From Oncomelania hupensis (lineage: Eukaryota; Mollusca; Gastropoda; Littorinimorpha; Pomatiopsidae): a stretch of DNA of 64,000 nucleotides. Under the pieces are notes generated by a model. The model did no database searches. It was not told the DNA's origin and saw only the letters and a list, made by a program, of their open reading frames with translations. This document shows, piece after piece, positions 46,925-58,282 of this stretch. A program made the position numbers and the translations under genes. Position 1 is the first letter of the stretch. Each line of letters begins with the position of its first letter. The stretch lies in NCBI GenBank assembly GCA_036898135.1, contig CM072523.1, positions 43,211,011 through 43,275,010 of the forward strand, written 5' to 3'.

Positions 46925-47208
46925 GATCATCTCAAGGTCACAGTTTTTTGGCATAATACAACTTTTGCTGTACTTTATTTGATAGTACATGGGTGTATTT
47001 GGAGCCAAGGTCGGTCAAATACACAGAAAAATCAAAGTCGGTATTACTTTGCACTTTAATGCCACCGATTCAATTTGTTTTGTTTTTTCTGGCCACTAAT
47101 TTTTATTTTAAATATTGCGAGTTCCATAAAGAGCATGTGAGTCTAATGGGCTGTGCCTTTCTAGTTCAATCATTCATCTTACTAATGACTCATTCACTCT
47201 ACTTCTAG

Positions 47209-47422
47209 GAGGAGCTCACCTTGCTGAAGCTGAAAGACGGTGACGCCATGACTAACGAGAGTGACGTCAGCAACACGCATCATAATATGACGTCACAAGA
47301 GCGCAACTTGACCAAGAACCATCTGGGTCAGAGTCAGGGAAAGAACATGCACAAGGAACTGATCAAGAAGGACAAAGGAAAGCAACCTGCAAGACGACGA
47401 ACTGCTAACGGTCTTTATACAG
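47209..47422 (+). CDS. Exon 5: cytoplasmic loop
   Basis: 214 bp, phase 0 to 1; acceptor CTTCTAG, donor GTCAAT. It encodes EELTLLKLKDGDAMTNESDV, then an Asn/His/Gln-rich segment and a Lys-rich end (KELIKKDKGKQPARRRTANG). No domain recognised; the basic run could be a nuclear or phospholipid-binding patch (speculative). Confidence 0.78.
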
Positions 47423-47479
47423 GTCAATTAATATAACTGGAGGGCAGAATAACCTATGAATACTTACAATTATTTTTCT

Positions 47480-47613
47480 TTTTGTATAGTACTTTACCAG
47501 CTCAAGAGCTGCTCAAGGCGCTGGCTGAAACATGGATCTACCTCAAGCCCGCCAAAACGCCAACTTGCTGCTTTGCGTGCATTGTCTAACGTTCCTTTGT
47601 CGGATGCAGCAGA
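47480..47613 (-). mobile_element. SINE-B 3' fragment
   Basis: TATAGTACTTTACCAGCTC, AAGAGCTGCTCAAGGCGCTG, GGATCTACCTCAAGCCCGCC match the SINE-B tail end read on the minus strand. It lies in intron 5. Confidence 0.65.
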
Positions 47614-47799
47614 AGTGTTAATTTTCTCACAGAGGTTTATTGCTTATAATGACTTCAGACGATTTTTCACTTTTCTACGTACTAGTTCAGGACGCTAAAG
47701 TTTCATTTTCATTAGTTTTCATTCATTTAAAACACAATTTCTTGGCAGAGCTACACACTCAAAACTTGTATCTCAGCCAGGTATCTTTATTGTTCACAG

Positions 47800-48688
47800 G
47801 TGTAGCCTCAGGACCGGAACCTGGGTCCGCTGACGACTCTCTGGAATCGGAAAATGACACGGACGCTGACGTCAGCGTAGACAGCGCGCGTGACGCCACC
47901 ATCCGGGCCCTGCTAGCCAGGGAAGGGGCTGCCGGGAAGTCCAGGGAGAACAGACCAATCAGAGAAGTCAAGCCGCTGAGAGAGGCAGGAAGCAGCAAAC
48001 TCACGCCTGAAGGGAACTATGAAAACACTTACCTGCAGAATGTCAGAAAGCCTCTCACCTCCTTCCTGTCGCCGCAGAGAAACGTTCAAAGACACGCTGC
48101 TGGCAACGAAGGGACGACGTCGCCGTTACTGCACGAGAGGTCCAACAAAGGTGGCAGCAGAGTGTACAGCGATAGTCTGCCTCACGCTGCCACCACCACA
48201 GATGACCAGCATTATCATCAAGATCAAGCCGCGGAACCTTCTGGAGGTCTGCAGGTGCTGGCTGACGTTCACAAACAACAGGGTGTAGGGGGAGTTGGAG
48301 GAGGAGGAGGAGGGGGAAGAGCAGGGGGTGATCAGAGTCCGTCCGCGGAAATTGTGACTGTGTCGACACCGGACCGGGGCAGTCTGACTCCTGACAACCC
48401 TCGCCCGACCCTCATTACATTTGCTGCCCCTGCCACCACTGCCTTAGCACCCCACCCCAACACTAACACTCACCCGCCAGTCCGGCATAACAAGGCTATC
48501 CGATTTAAGGAACCGGGAGAGGATGACGGGGAGGAGAAGGAAGGAGGGAAACTGCCTCTACCACCTCCCATGGTTCCCCCAAAACCTAGCCTGGTGGCTC
48601 GCCTCGCCCCGGCAGCCTTTGCGACATCGGCCATGAGCGACATCCCTGAGGATCCAAGGGAGGATTGTGACAGTGTGCAGAGTGGAAG
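47800..48688 (+). CDS. Exon 6: large cytoplasmic exon
   Basis: 889 bp, phase 1 to 2; acceptor TTGTTCACAG, donor GTCAGT. It encodes about 296 residues of mostly disordered sequence: an acidic start (DDSLESENDTDADVSVDSAR), a region with potential phosphosites (PLTSFLSPQR), a Gly tract (GGVGGGGGGG), Thr/Pro/Ala stretches and poly-Pro (LPLPPPMVPPKPS), a possible SH3/WW ligand. The reading frame is open throughout, and codon use differs from nearby non-coding frames by high G+C at third positions. Confidence 0.88.
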
Positions 48689-48934
48689 GTCAGTCCATGT
48701 TTTATTTCGCAATTTCATGGTGTATTTTCAAAATTTTTAGTTTCGTTTTGACTTTAGTCCATTTGATTGTTGTCCTTGTCGTAGTATACTGTGTATTATT
48801 ATTAATAGATTACCTAATTAAATGTTGTTCTCATGCTGTTCCACATACTTGTATTGCTTGAAATTATTTTCTCCTACCGTTGTCTTTGCTGTGATCCTGC
48901 TATTCAATTGTGCTCGGTATTGTTGTGATGACAG

Positions 48935-49384
48935 ATCCAGGTCACTGTACGGGAGTAGCGAGATTTTTGATGCCAACAATCCAGAGACGACGTACTTCAA
49001 CTTAGAAGATTCCGACATCGACATACCGCCTCTGGACACCGACGACTTTCTGTCCGACAGCGGGTTACCGTCTCCGCTGACCGCTTCCTTAGGTCGCTCT
49101 CCATACGCACGAGACGATTCCAGCATCAAAGCTGCCAGAAACATCTTCTTCGGCTCCTCATTGCCCAAGCCACGTCCATACAGTAACATCATCCTAAGGT
49201 CTGACCATGTCCCGGGCAGCGTAAGAACGCCGTCAGACTCTGGAGTGTCGTCAGGCATGTCGTCAGATCAGACATCAACACCCGAAGTGGACAGCAACTC
49301 TCCCAGGTTGCCCCCTCCCCCACTGCCCCAGGAAGAGCTTCAGAGTCATGAAGGGCAGGCCTTCAGATTTCCACCTCCACCCAA
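48935..49384 (+). CDS. Exon 7: cytoplasmic exon
   Basis: 450 bp, phase 2 to 2; acceptor GATGACAG, donor GTATGT. It encodes SRSLYGSSEIFDANNPETTY, an acidic patch (LEDSDIDIPPLDTDDFLSDS), Ser-rich segments and poly-Pro (RLPPPPLPQ, FRFPPPPK). RSLYGSSE echoes RSLYDMAE in exon 3, perhaps by chance. Confidence 0.88.
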
Positions 49385-49821
49385 GTATGTATAACGCTGT
49401 GAGATTGTTTTTCCTTGTGGAATCTTCAGTCTCTGGGGTGGAAGATCTTTCCACAGATTTTTCACATACAGATAAAAGTCATGTCGCTTTGTAAACAAAA
49501 ACGTGACAGTCGTTGTTGTAAACTTTGAACTGTACCTTTGCGTTGTCACCCGTTCGTTTCCCGTTATAACTGACAAATGATATTTGTAAGCGCTATATGA
49601 AGTGCAAGTGCAATTCAGATACAAGCAATATCGTGATATTTTGTTTATGAAGTGAATGTAATTTGCATGAGGGTGCTTATTTTGGTGAGTGATTTGAGTT
49701 CTGTTGTTGTTGTTATTGCTGTTGTCGTCGTTGTTGTTGTTGTAGTTGTAGGCTACATGCGGAAACAATGCATTATAATTTCTTGATTGTAAACTGATTT
49801 TTGTATTGTGTTCGATTACAG
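49385..49821 (+). other. Intron 7
   Basis: GT-AG, with a GTT-rich stretch at about 49700-49745. No other feature. Confidence 0.75.
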
Positions 49822-49998
49822 GTTCTACACTCTGCCTGGAAAAGGACAGTGGTGTAGTTCGAATCCACCAGTTTCTGCAGGGGAATACGTGACCTTACCC
49901 AACAACTCGGTCAAGGCCACCAGCAAGGACACTGCTGTTACCAAGCCAACGTCTTCTGGAGGAGGTGGTGGCGGCAGACTTGGCTTCGGTTCAACATA
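49822..49998 (+). CDS. Exon 8: end of cytoplasmic loop
   Basis: 177 bp, phase 2 to 2; acceptor ATTACAG, donor GTGAGT. It encodes FYTLPGKGQWCSSNPPVSAG and a Gly tract (SSGGGGGGRLGFGST). The last two bases TA combine with C of exon 9 to give Tyr. If the intron is not removed, the frame reads TAG then TGA at once, so intron retention would produce a protein ending before TM2. Confidence 0.8.
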
Positions 49999-50500
49999 GT
50001 GAGTCCTTTTACTTCGTGCTTTAGTATTTGCTTCCTTCATCTCCAGGTTATACATCGTTTCTTGGTCCTGAATTCCAGTGTTGGTCCCTTTTTATAGTGA
50101 CGTTTACTAAGAAATGTGTACACAATAATTATAGTCTTGAAAATAATTTTTGAAGTTTTAAAAGTACGAGTCGAAGCTCTGCATAGGTGTGCTTCCCAGG
50201 ACCCAGTTTGCATGCGTCCATCTCAGGCCAGACTCACCAAGGCCGCTGACAGAGCTAACTGGAGGAATATCTAGACTCCTTCGTTCTTCTTCCTTTGTCC
50301 CTCATTTCCCCACCACAACTCCACCATCTCCACCACCACCACCACTGCCCCGACGACTTGCTAGATTGAGGGACTAGGTAGAGTAGACGTAGTTTTACCA
50401 AATCATCGCATGTTACCATTGAATCTCTGCTCCGGTGTAGTTACTCTATCCTAACCTTCTAAAATACTGGTTAACAGCCTAGCGCATTGATCTGTTTCAG
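49999..50500 (+). other. Intron 8
   Basis: GTGAGT to TGTTTCAG. No repeat recognised. A Pro/Thr-like open frame within it (50189-50377) is probably chance. Confidence 0.75.
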
Positions 50501-50712
50501 CACCAACCTTACGCTTCTGTCCGTTATCACCGTCCTCGGCCTTGTGTCTGGCGTCGTCAGCAAGATCACGTCACGCGAGAACGAAACTCGGGTTGACGTC
50601 ACCATTTTCGCGCCAGCCTCGTTCCTGTCGGCCAAGCAGAGCACAGTGTACTTCAACCTTCAGAAGGACACGGAGCTCATCATTGATGGGAACTTTAATT
50701 TTACTGCTTATG
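50501..50712 (+). CDS. Exon 9: second transmembrane segment (TM2)
   Basis: 212 bp, phase 2 to 1; acceptor CTGTTTCAG, donor GTCAGG. It encodes a hydrophobic helix (NLTLLSVITVLGLVSGVVS), then KITSRENETRVDVTIFAPAS and a beta-like ectodomain start with sequons NET and NFT. No ATG precedes the helix in frame within this exon, so it is unlikely to be the first coding exon of a separate gene. Confidence 0.85.
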
Positions 50713-52084
50713 GTCAGGGCCCATCTATCTCTGTCAAGGCTCTATTTCAATGACTGATTGATTGATTCATTTTATCTATTGGGTAACATAAGCTAAGGGT
50801 GGCGCAGCCATGGTTTATAGTAAGGGCACAAGCACCCTTTTATGATGTTTAACATAAACTAGGCCGGCTAGAACTAGCAAAAGAACGTCAGTGCACTGAT
50901 AGGCAAAATATCACACAAAAGCATAGTCCTCCTAGATTTGATTACGGGGTGTTTAAATCTACTTACAGTGGAAGATGGTAAAGCTGCAAGGGAGAGGAGA
51001 TGAGCACAATCCTCATGAAGCTTTCCCTCATAAAGGAGAATTACCTAACGCTTGTGCTACCCATCCCCACTCCTCGCCCAACAACAGAAAGTTTATTATT
51101 TACTTCTTCGCATTTTTTCCAGCGGCTTTTTAAATTTCGTTATTGTCTTTTATATTTGTGCTTTCATTATTGTCTTTTATATTTTTGCTTCTCTTTACGC
51201 GAATGCATCTATAGGCATAATTGCCGGCGTACATAATTATAGGCATTAACGAATTTCGCATGTATCACACTTTAGCTATAAATGATCTAGTGCTGAAATA
51301 TATTAACTATTTGCCACGACAAAATGCCTGAGGGAAGTCTCCACGTATGGTAAGCAATTAGGCAACTGCTTTGGCACACGCAGAAGTATTAATGTCAACA
51401 TTCTTTTGTCGCCAGATGATAGTCGATAGTTAACGTTTCGAGTTAATTAGTTATTCCTCGCTTATAGGGTCCAGCGGACTGCAAAGAGCCGAATCAGGAC
51501 CACAAAACCAGGACCACAACTTAGTTAAAAGAGGACTCCTGATCCGTATAAAAGATCTGCCGAAACAAACCCAGTGGTAACACTGAAGGCACTCCACCAG
51601 CTGGTCACTTTACAGTAAAGGCATCCTACCCAGGGGATGCTGAGGCTATACTCTAATTTGTCGAACCCCCGGTTACAAAAATAAATTGAATACAAACATC
51701 ATTATAAAATATCAACAAAACACATACATATAAAATGCCTACATTGCCAAATAATAATATTATAGGAAACCCTAGTGACCAGAAAGCAGAAAGCGTCCAA
51801 TATTCCCAAATTGACCCCACAGACCTCATACACAAATGAGGAGATTTGGAAGAGTTTTCAAGAAAAAAAGGTAGGTGACTGGTCTAGCGAAGAAGGTAGA
51901 TTGATAGAAACGAGTAGGAATGAGAAAGAACAAAGGAGAAAGACAGGGACAGTGAGAATTTAAAGCACTAACTTTCCAGAAAGTGGGTATACTATTAATA
52001 CAGAAACCCCCGGCACCTCACGGGGGGAATGTTGTCAAGTAGCTGAAACAAATTCTGTAAATTCTGCGTTCTCTCTGTCTTCAG
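50713..52084 (+). other. Intron 9
   Basis: GTCAGG to GTCTTCAG. Contains the third copy of the 553-568-bp retroelement; the rest is AT-rich with nothing recognised. Confidence 0.75.
51468..52026 (-). mobile_element. 559-bp non-autonomous retroelement, copy 3
   Basis: Collinear with 2774-3326 and 23613-24180, from GGTCCAGCGGACTGCAAAGA to the GAAACCCCCGGCACCTCACG end. It ends about 60 bp before exon 10. No clear target duplication found. Confidence 0.8.
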
Positions 52085-52234
52085 ATATGAACGACCCGGT
52101 GTTGAAAGAAAACTACCCGCCGGACTTGTGTGCGGCGAAAAAATGTCCGAGCGAAGTTTCCATGTGTGACGTTCACACTGGGGTTTGTATCTGCAAGAAA
52201 GGATACAGACTGGATGACGGCAATCATTGCGTTG
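52085..52234 (+). CDS. Exon 10: EGF-like module 1
   Basis: 150 bp, phase 1-1; acceptor CTTCAG, donor GTAAGC. Six cysteines in EGF order (DLC, KKC, SMC, GVC, IC, HC) across residues 869-918, ending YRLDDGNHCVG. No calcium-binding DVNEC start, unlike module 2. Confidence 0.9.
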
Positions 52235-52324
52235 GTAAGCCATGTCGTAAAAATACTTTCTGTAACGACTATGTTTTTAATGCATCGTAGGTGAGTGGGT
52301 GAAGGTGGGGCAGGGCAGAATCAA

Positions 52325-52395
52325 AGACGTCTGCCGGAAAGGATGCATACTGGATGACGGCAATCAGTGTGTTGGTAAGCGTTGTCGTAAAACAT
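52325..52395 (+). pseudogene. Duplicated fragment of EGF exon 10
   Basis: GAAAGGATGCATACTGGATG and GACGGCAATCAGTGTGTTGG repeat the end of exon 10, and the copy keeps the donor GGTAAGC and the first intron bases (GTTGTCGTAAAA). No acceptor or first half is seen. It encodes the tail of an EGF loop (CILDDGNQCVG). Confidence 0.8.
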
Positions 52396-52590
52396 TGCAT
52401 TCGCAAGGTGTAGGTATGTCTCTGTGTTGCATCATTTAAGACCAGTTTGCTTAGGTGGGGGGAGGAGGAGGGATCGAGAGGGGGGGGGTGGTTTTTGATG
52501 GGAAGGGTGATAATTACGTATTCTGTCTGTTTTGACCAATCTGCCATATTATTGTTGAATTGATTCTTTTATTCAGTCACTGATTTACAG

Positions 52591-52713
52591 ATGTGAATGA
52601 GTGTGCCGAGGTTTCCACAAACTGTCACCCAACCGCCGGCTGCCTGAACAAGAAAGGATCTTACGAGTGCGTCTGCAGCATTGACTACTACGGCGATGGA
52701 AAGACATGCCATG
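52591..52713 (+). CDS. Exon 11: EGF-like module 2, calcium-binding type; GC donor
   Basis: 123 bp, phase 1-1. DVNEC start, six cysteines, and CLNKKGSYECVC fits the Asn/Asp hydroxylation pattern of calcium-binding EGF modules. The donor reads CATG/GCAAGC, aligned with GTTG/GTAAGC of exon 10, so this is a GC-AG intron. Confidence 0.88.
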
Positions 52714-52809
52714 GCAAGCTTTTTAATTGTCGTCAACAGCATCATCATCAGCACCAGTTACAGCATCGTCGTCGTCAACGTCATCATCATCATCATCATC
52801 ATCATCATT

Positions 52810-52880
<71 letters not shown>

Positions 52881-53133
52881 TATATAGTCTTCTTCTTCCT
52901 CTTTCATCACTATCACAGTTTCATCATCATCACCACCACTATCACTACCTCTGCCATCACTACCACCACCATCATATTTATCATCAGCGTCGCCTTTGTC
53001 GTTCTCATTGTCCTTATCATTTTCATATCTTCTCCTCCTCTTTCTCTACTTCCTTCTCATTACCACCACCTCTACCATCCACCTCTATTTTACCGCCATC
53101 ATCGTCATGAATGTTGTTGATGTTGTTTTGCAG
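52714..53133 (+). other. Intron 11, with (ATC)n
   Basis: GC start. Filled with CAT/ATC triplets (about 52780-52880) and TC-rich sequence, ending TGTTTTGCAG. Confidence 0.8.
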
Positions 53134-53214
53134 ACTGTAATACACCTTGCAGAGATGATCAGTATGAATTCAGGTCCTGTTCCAAGACAAGTCAACAGCA
53201 GAAAATCTGCAAAG
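53134..53214 (+). CDS. Exon 12: Cys-rich mini-module 1
   Basis: 81 bp, phase 1-1; donor GTAAAC. It encodes DCNTPCRDDQYEFRSCSKTS with a distal Cys (KICK). Pattern C..PC.D.QYEFR.CSK...C is shared with exon 13, and the module resembles a single TNFR-like cysteine repeat. Confidence 0.85.
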
Positions 53215-54169
53215 GTAAACCTTCTGTTGTTGTTTTTCCCCCATATACTCTGATTATGTACCTTTTTACTACATTCACTCTCACAACTTCTGTGATTTTC
53301 GCTTTGTTTTAGTTTTCTTTGCAAGTAAAACGTTTGCAGAATTCTCACAATTTTTAGTTCAGTTTTATTAATTTGCGATGTCATTTGTGAATTCGGGATT
53401 TCATTTGCGAATGGTTTTATAAGTGTTAATATGTTCATGTTTTTTTTTTAATTTTATTTTATAAGATGGAAAGTTATTGTACGATTTTTTTAAAATTTGA
53501 ACTTTGATTTATGTTTGAAATTTCAGTTTATGTATTAATGTAGTTTTTGGGGGGACAACTTTTTTGTATTGTGTTTGGAAACAAGCATGAGTATACATCG
53601 AATTGTCACCGTAGTATTGTAGACTGGTTTGTGATTGGGTTTCTATAGCTTAGTGGATAACAAAACAAACAAAACGTAAAATTGCATGTGTCCCATATCT
53701 TGAAATTACACTCTAGTAGTAAAATACCCCTTAGGGATCATTTTCCTTCATAATTTGTAACAGCAGTTAATACAGCTGGAGTTGTCTCTGCGACCTGCTC
53801 ATTTGTGATGTGTTTTGTGAATTTTCAGTGTCCCTCGTTGTTTGAGAAATCCTTGTGAACTCTATTGTGGTACTTGGCATAGACTTTTTTTTTCCTAGAC
53901 ATAATCCAGTATCGGCGTTGGTAAACAACTATCTCCAAGCATTCATTGATGCGAAGAATAAAAAAAAACAAATTATTAACTTCCCTTTTTAAATATTAAA
54001 TTTTGTATTTTGACTTCTAATCTTGATTCAACCCACAAAAAAAAGGTTTACAGCCCCTCCCCTCCTCCCCCACTCTTTCCTTTTCTTCCCCCACGTACCC
54101 ACTTACCCTCACCCCCACTTTTCTTCATTTACCTTTATCCCCTACTCCATCCATACTTTTAAAAAGCAC

Positions 54170-54960
54170 ATGGTGCGTTAAGAATGCATCGCAACACCAA
54201 TAGTTCCATATTTTGCTATTTGTAAGCTTTTGCATCCTAATCATAATTCCGAAAAAAAAGGTTCTCAGTTGATATTGGAAAGAGACCCTTATGTTTGCCG
54301 TTTTAAAGGTGTTCCCACCTTACGAATAAACAGTTTTGAAAGAATTTAAGTTGGTTTCTAACTTCTACGGTTCCGTGAGATTGTTGTGTATAAGCTTGCA
54401 TCCCAATCTTTGTTCTTTAATTTCCTTGAGAACAAACAAAAAAAGAGTCTATCAAGAATGCAGTTGTAAAAGTAGTCAAAGCTTACAGCCCCATATTATT
54501 TCTTCAAATTGTCATTTAATCTCTTAAAAAGCTTACGCTTACCGTTTGAAAGATGTTACCAGCCGTTTCTTAACAAGTATAATCTTTTCTTTTTTTTAAA
54601 TGAAATTCATCATTAACTGATTTCTGCCGACTCCTGGGTTCCGTAAGTTTTGCTGTTTGTTCTCAAAACTGGTTCTTTCCTTTTAAACATCCCATTACGT
54701 TTGCGTTTTAAGAATGTTCCCAACCTTATTCATAAATTCCAATCATTTATTAACAAATATATTTTGAGAAAAGGAAGCTGATAATAATATTATCTGACTT
54801 CTGGCCAACTCCTTGGTACCCCAAGTGTTACTGTTTGTACTAAAAACTGGTTCTTTCATTTTAAACATTCCATGAAGTTTGCGTTTTAGAGTGTTCCCAA
54901 CCTTATTAGTAATAAATATTTTTTGGCGGAAGTTGGTACCTGACTTCAACTTTCCTAGCA
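54170..54960. repeat. Degenerate tandem repeat, about 170-185 bp units, roughly 4 copies
   Basis: Recurring core: TTTGCGTTTTAGAGTGTTCC, CAACCTTATT, then ACTTCT...CAACTCCT, then ACTGTTTGTACT, AACTGGTTCTTTC and TTTTAAACATTCC. Best pair 54620-54740 and 54797-54915; older copies near 54290 and 54525. Confidence 0.65.
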
Positions 54961-55290
54961 TTGGTCTGTTTCAGATTGCGCTAGAGTGTGCCACATTGGT
55001 TACTATATGGCCAGTCCATGTACTCATAACGACAACGCGCTCTGTAGAGGTAATAAGAACGTAATCATAACAAAACAGGCGTACAGTGTACACTCGTTCA
55101 TCAGCCGTACACTGAACGCATTCATCCAGTACTAACAAGTATCAAATGTTATTTTTCAGTATTCTCATACTATTTCTCCCCCCTTCTCCCTCCTCCTTCC
55201 CCCCTCCCCTTTTTTTCAAATTTCATTGTGATGTCGTTTTAGTCAAAATTATGTTTTATAAATTTTGGTCGACATTTTTCTTATGATAAT

Positions 55291-55455
55291 TGTAATGAAT
55301 TTTATTATTGGAAAACAATTTTTATTTTTATTCATTACAGCTTATAAATTTTCATTGATATTTTCCTTTTTTAATGAATTTTATTATTGGAAAACAATTT
55401 CGATTTTTATTCATTACAGCTTATAAATATTCATTGGTATCTTCCTTTTTATCCT
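55291..55455. repeat. Tandem duplication of about 75 bp
   Basis: AATTTTATTATTGGAAAACA, TTATTCATTACAGCTTATAA and TTCATTG occur twice in a row with few changes. Each copy includes TTCATTACAG, an acceptor-like sequence. Confidence 0.8.
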
Positions 55456-56066
55456 CATATTAAATAACTTCATTTTTATATCTTTTATAATTTTTGTTAG
55501 CAATTATTTTGTTGTTAATGTCATAAAAATCTATATTATTGTAGAAAAAAAATCGAAAACTCGAATTTCATTATTTAATATAAATATTTGTATTGACTAC
55601 TGCTTATCGTCCTATTGTCTACACATCAACTAACTTCATTTTGATGCCTTAAATATTAACATTTCTTTAATGATGATTAAAGGCTACTATTTAGATTAAA
55701 CTTATTTAATTTAATTTAAATACTGCTTGTAGGTATGTGTTTGTCTAGTCTAGTCTGTCATGTGCATCGTGTTGTGTTAGCGCACGATTGTTGTGATCGT
55801 GATTTGTGAAATTGTGTCCGGTCTTTTACAGATTTGGTAGACATGAAATTGTGTCCTCAAAGCATTTAAACGCATTTCATGTTGTGCCGTGTCTCCTCGG
55901 GAATATGTTTATGAGATAAAATAAGATGAATACTTTATAATCTCAGAATTGGAGAAATGTACTTCAAATTCACAAGTATAAACACAATAAACAACTACAA
56001 TATCGTACATTTAAAAGCATTGACGCACGGTCAGCAACTCATACCGTCAGTCAGTCACACACACAC

Positions 56067-56098
<32 letters not shown>

Positions 56099-57581
56099 GA
56101 ACGAACGAACGTACGCACGCACGCACACTTACCCCCGAGACCCAAAACACTCTATAAGAAGTTTGTATTAGTTTTGTTAACACGAGACGTTAGCCCTTTT
56201 AGCCTTTATTCTATTCTCTCTTTGTGCCAACGATCTGGACCTAAGATAGGGTAACTTCTGATGAATAACCTATACATGTATTACTTCAGCTTTAATGCAT
56301 TTGTTACAACACATGTCACCCTCTTTAGAATCACTCCGATACTATTTCATTTATAATGATCGAGAGATTAGCACCGATTTAAATTATCTGTTCACTTGTT
56401 TGAAGATTTAGGCACATTGTAAATGTAATAACTTACATGTAACAGAACTGTCACAAACAAATTTTAATAATAAAATTGTATGCACTGCTGTACATGTAAA
56501 TGCATCTCACATTTGCATGCGAAGGAATGCATGTGTGATACATGACAAGTATATATTGACTCGTATAGCAACATCACCACTTGTCTTATTTGACTTTGGC
56601 TACTGTATTGTTTCAGTGTTGTACTCCTGCATGGCAATTTATTTTTTTTAAATAATAAGTTCAACACTACTACTATAATCATTTTTAAAAGTATCATTCG
56701 TGCTTTCACAATCTCATCTTGGTATTTCATTTCGTTAATTATTTGATAGCAAGTAGGCAGAATAAGTTCTGGACACCATTATCTGAATGTCGATTGTGTT
56801 ATGCATGTAAGACTGTATAATCACGAATTACACTATTGTAATAGACTTATTTTTGTTCCGCATTTACTACAGTACAAAATTGCATGCATTAGTACATAAA
56901 ACATGCTTGAAGTATCTTTTAAGTCATGTTACCGGAGAGTTTTTAAAATTCCATGTGAGAGCATTAGTGTATTACAAAGAATTGTATTATTCCGAATGAT
57001 AGGTGATAGATGTTATTTTAAGTTATTGTCCAGCATGATAAAATATATTATGATCTTAATTACAATGCATTCTTTATGTAGATGTATTTCAAAAAGAACA
57101 TTTTTGTGAGAAATTTAATGTTTGCCCTTTGAGCGTGATGGGTAATGTTGGGGGGAAAAAACCCGCGTATGTTGCCATCAAGTATTATGATTTAGAGTTT
57201 CAGAGATGAATGGCATCTGTTGTATAAAAATTTAATTTTCGAGTTAATGTGATGCATCAGTTTGAATCCAGTGTATCGTGTTATTCAAATTAGCAAAAGA
57301 CCTACATTATAGGTGATAAATGGCAATAATAGATAAATGAAAATAATATTGTGTTGTTATGAGCAACCATTGTAAGAAGTTAAGCCCTGTCTGATTTTAA
57401 TATTTTAATATTAAATGTCATTGCAAACAATGTTTCTTTGGGATTTATGTATTATTCAGTGCCGCACTCAAAACAACACGAAGTTGTGAAGAGTAACAAT
57501 GAAGGTGCTGTTTTTATTATTTTATCATAATTGTCTGTAATATTTGGGATGTACTGATTGCTGCTATGTAAAATATTACAG

Positions 57582-57656
57582 TGTGCCAACCACCGTGCTT
57601 GGATGGTCAGTATGAATTCAGGACTTGCTCCAAAAACCACGACAGGACGTGTGCAA
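57582..57656 (+). CDS. Exon 13: Cys-rich mini-module 2
   Basis: 75 bp, phase 1-1; acceptor ATATTACAG, donor GTAAGC. It encodes VCQPPCLDGQYEFRTCSKNH plus a distal Cys (RTCA). At DNA level GATCAGTATGAATTCAGG in exon 12 matches GGTCAGTATGAATTCAGG here, pointing to exon duplication despite the 4.4-kb separation. Confidence 0.85.
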
Positions 57657-58144
<488 letters not shown>

Positions 58145-58282
58145 ATGTGACATATTTACCAGAGGTGACCTCTTCTGATAACGTCATCATAGAGGAAGAC
58201 CGCAAAGTGCGACATTCAGAGGTGACCATTGAGCATCTGAGGGCTCTGTCCATTCAGTATAACAGATACACACTCACCAGAG
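58145..58282 (+). CDS. Exon 14: ectodomain
   Basis: 138 bp, phase 1-1; donor GTCAGT. It encodes VTYLPEVTSSDNVIIEEDRK, VRHSEVTIEHLRALSIQYNR and YTLTR. Joined to exon 13 it creates a sequon NVT. The exon's last bases (AGAG/GTCAGTTC) are also the junction repeated through the next intron. Confidence 0.82.

Larger units (their letters stand above)
43929..47208 (+). other. Intron 4
   Basis: Contains SINE-B (minus), an inverted-repeat pair, a SINE-E fragment, a repeat-like AT-rich stretch with AAGGTCACAGGGTCAAC-type sequence (about 46010-46490) and SINE-A copy 3. Confidence 0.7.
53215..57581 (+). other. Intron 12 (4.4 kb), AT-rich
   Basis: No exon seen. Contains a degenerate tandem repeat (54170-54960), a duplicated segment (55291-55455) and a CA/CGAA microsatellite (56058-56130). 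Confidence 0.75.

Noticed and set aside
49822..49999. Exon 8 as the last exon of one gene, with a second gene starting at exon 9
   Set aside because: The donor is a strong GTGAGT, the phase fits exon 9 exactly, and exon 9 has no in-frame ATG before TM2. Kept as an alternative, not the main model.
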